A stretch of DNA of 64,000 bases from NCBI RefSeq assembly GCF_000969445.1, contig NZ_JZEY01000054.1:744001-808000 (forward strand), given 5' to 3'. This DNA is from Devosia chinhatensis. GTDB lineage: Bacteria; Pseudomonadota; Alphaproteobacteria; Rhizobiales; Devosiaceae. Shown here one piece after another: positions 63,797-64,000 of the stretch (within the stretch, counting starts at the first letter, position 1; the number at the start of each line of letters is the position of its first letter). The notes under the pieces were generated by a model. The model saw nothing but the letters and a program-made list of their open reading frames with translations. It was not told the origin of the DNA and made no database searches. The translations under genes and the position numbers were made by a program.

Positions 63797-64000
63797 ATGC
63801 ACGCGACCAGCACCAGCACCGATTACCGCAAGCCCCAGTCATGGGTCGTCCTCGCTATCTTCCTTGCCATCGTCGTAGGCATCGGGGCCCTTGTCGGCAC
63901 CCAGACGGCCCCAGGCGCCTGGTACGATCAGCTGCAGAAGCCTCCGCTCAATCCGCCCAACTGGGTTTTCGGCCCGGTCTGGTTCACGCTTTACGTGATG
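63797..64000 (+). CDS. tspO: TspO/MBR family protein (5' part, cut by window end)
   Basis: The ATG at 63797 is preceded by AGGAGC with 7-nt spacing and opens a frame that runs through the last base of the window (68 codons). After a short polar head comes a hydrophobic helix (WVVLAIFLAIVVGIGALVG) and the TspO signature: WYDQLQKPPLNPPNWVFGPVW, with the PxxxPPxWxFxPVW pattern in residues ~50-62. TspO proteins bind tetrapyrroles and cholesterol-like ligands in the membrane and respond to oxygen or stress. Confidence 0.9.
   Translation, partial: MHATSTSTDYRKPQSWVVLAIFLAIVVGIGALVGTQTAPGAWYDQLQKPPLNPPNWVFGPVWFTLYVM

Overview
The window is GC-rich, densely coded bacterial DNA with many GTG and TTG starts, 1-4 bp gene overlaps and long co-directional operons. 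An A/B-fused Mrp antiporter, a ppx-rlmE pair, a MaeB-type malic enzyme with a phosphotransacetylase-like tail, and very many ABC, TRAP and TTT solute importers point to an alphaproteobacterium of the order Hyphomicrobiales. A Devosia-like genome is my best guess; that is inference from gene content, not a database result. I see no phage, insertion sequence, CRISPR array or rRNA.

Layout. (1) 1-5.7 kb, + strand: the end of maeB, acuI, and a tripartite tricarboxylate transporter (tctCBA) closed by a clear terminator. (2) 5.8-9.3 kb, - strand: a 57-aa small gene, then a TctD-like response regulator and a histidine kinase carrying a C-terminal periplasmic binding domain in the same polypeptide. 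(3) 9.4-16.5 kb, - strand: LacI regulator, two operator-like palindromes, and an ABC importer whose operon ends with a glycerophosphodiesterase-like and an inositol-monophosphatase-like gene. (4) 16.6-22.5 kb, - strand: a complete Mrp/Pha Na+/H+ antiporter operon. (5) 22.7-27.7 kb: TRAP transporter plus an AraD1/GguC-like enzyme, with a divergent LysR regulator. (6) 27.8-41.2 kb: a peptide or amide catabolism island. DUF885 and aldo/keto reductase genes lie on the - strand. A GntR-led + strand operon encodes a Dpp-type importer, an M24-fold enzyme lacking most metal ligands, an AstE/EutE-like deacylase, an amidohydrolase and LrgAB. (7) 41.3-51.1 kb, + strand: a second catabolic operon of unknown substrate (CMD protein, beta-hydroxyacid dehydrogenase, two different MmgE/PrpD proteins, NitT/TauT-type importer, FCD-GntR regulator, MBL hydrolase, GabD-like dehydrogenase). 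(8) 51.1-64 kb: stress and housekeeping genes (katE, YciE-like ferritin, tRNA-Gln, ppx, rlmE, paired MFS exporters, guaB, cytochrome b561, MAPEG, RsmB-like methyltransferase, start of tspO).

How it fits together. Most of the window is importer-plus-enzyme-plus-regulator cassettes, typical of a scavenger of dilute organic compounds. Three binding-protein genes that head or sit within operons are followed at once by strong hairpins, probably to keep the binding-protein message more abundant than the rest. The best candidates for undescribed biology are the kinase/binding-protein fusion beside the TTT genes, the metal-ligand-poor M24 enzyme paired with an AstE/EutE-like deacylase, and the CMD/PrpD/ALDH operon.
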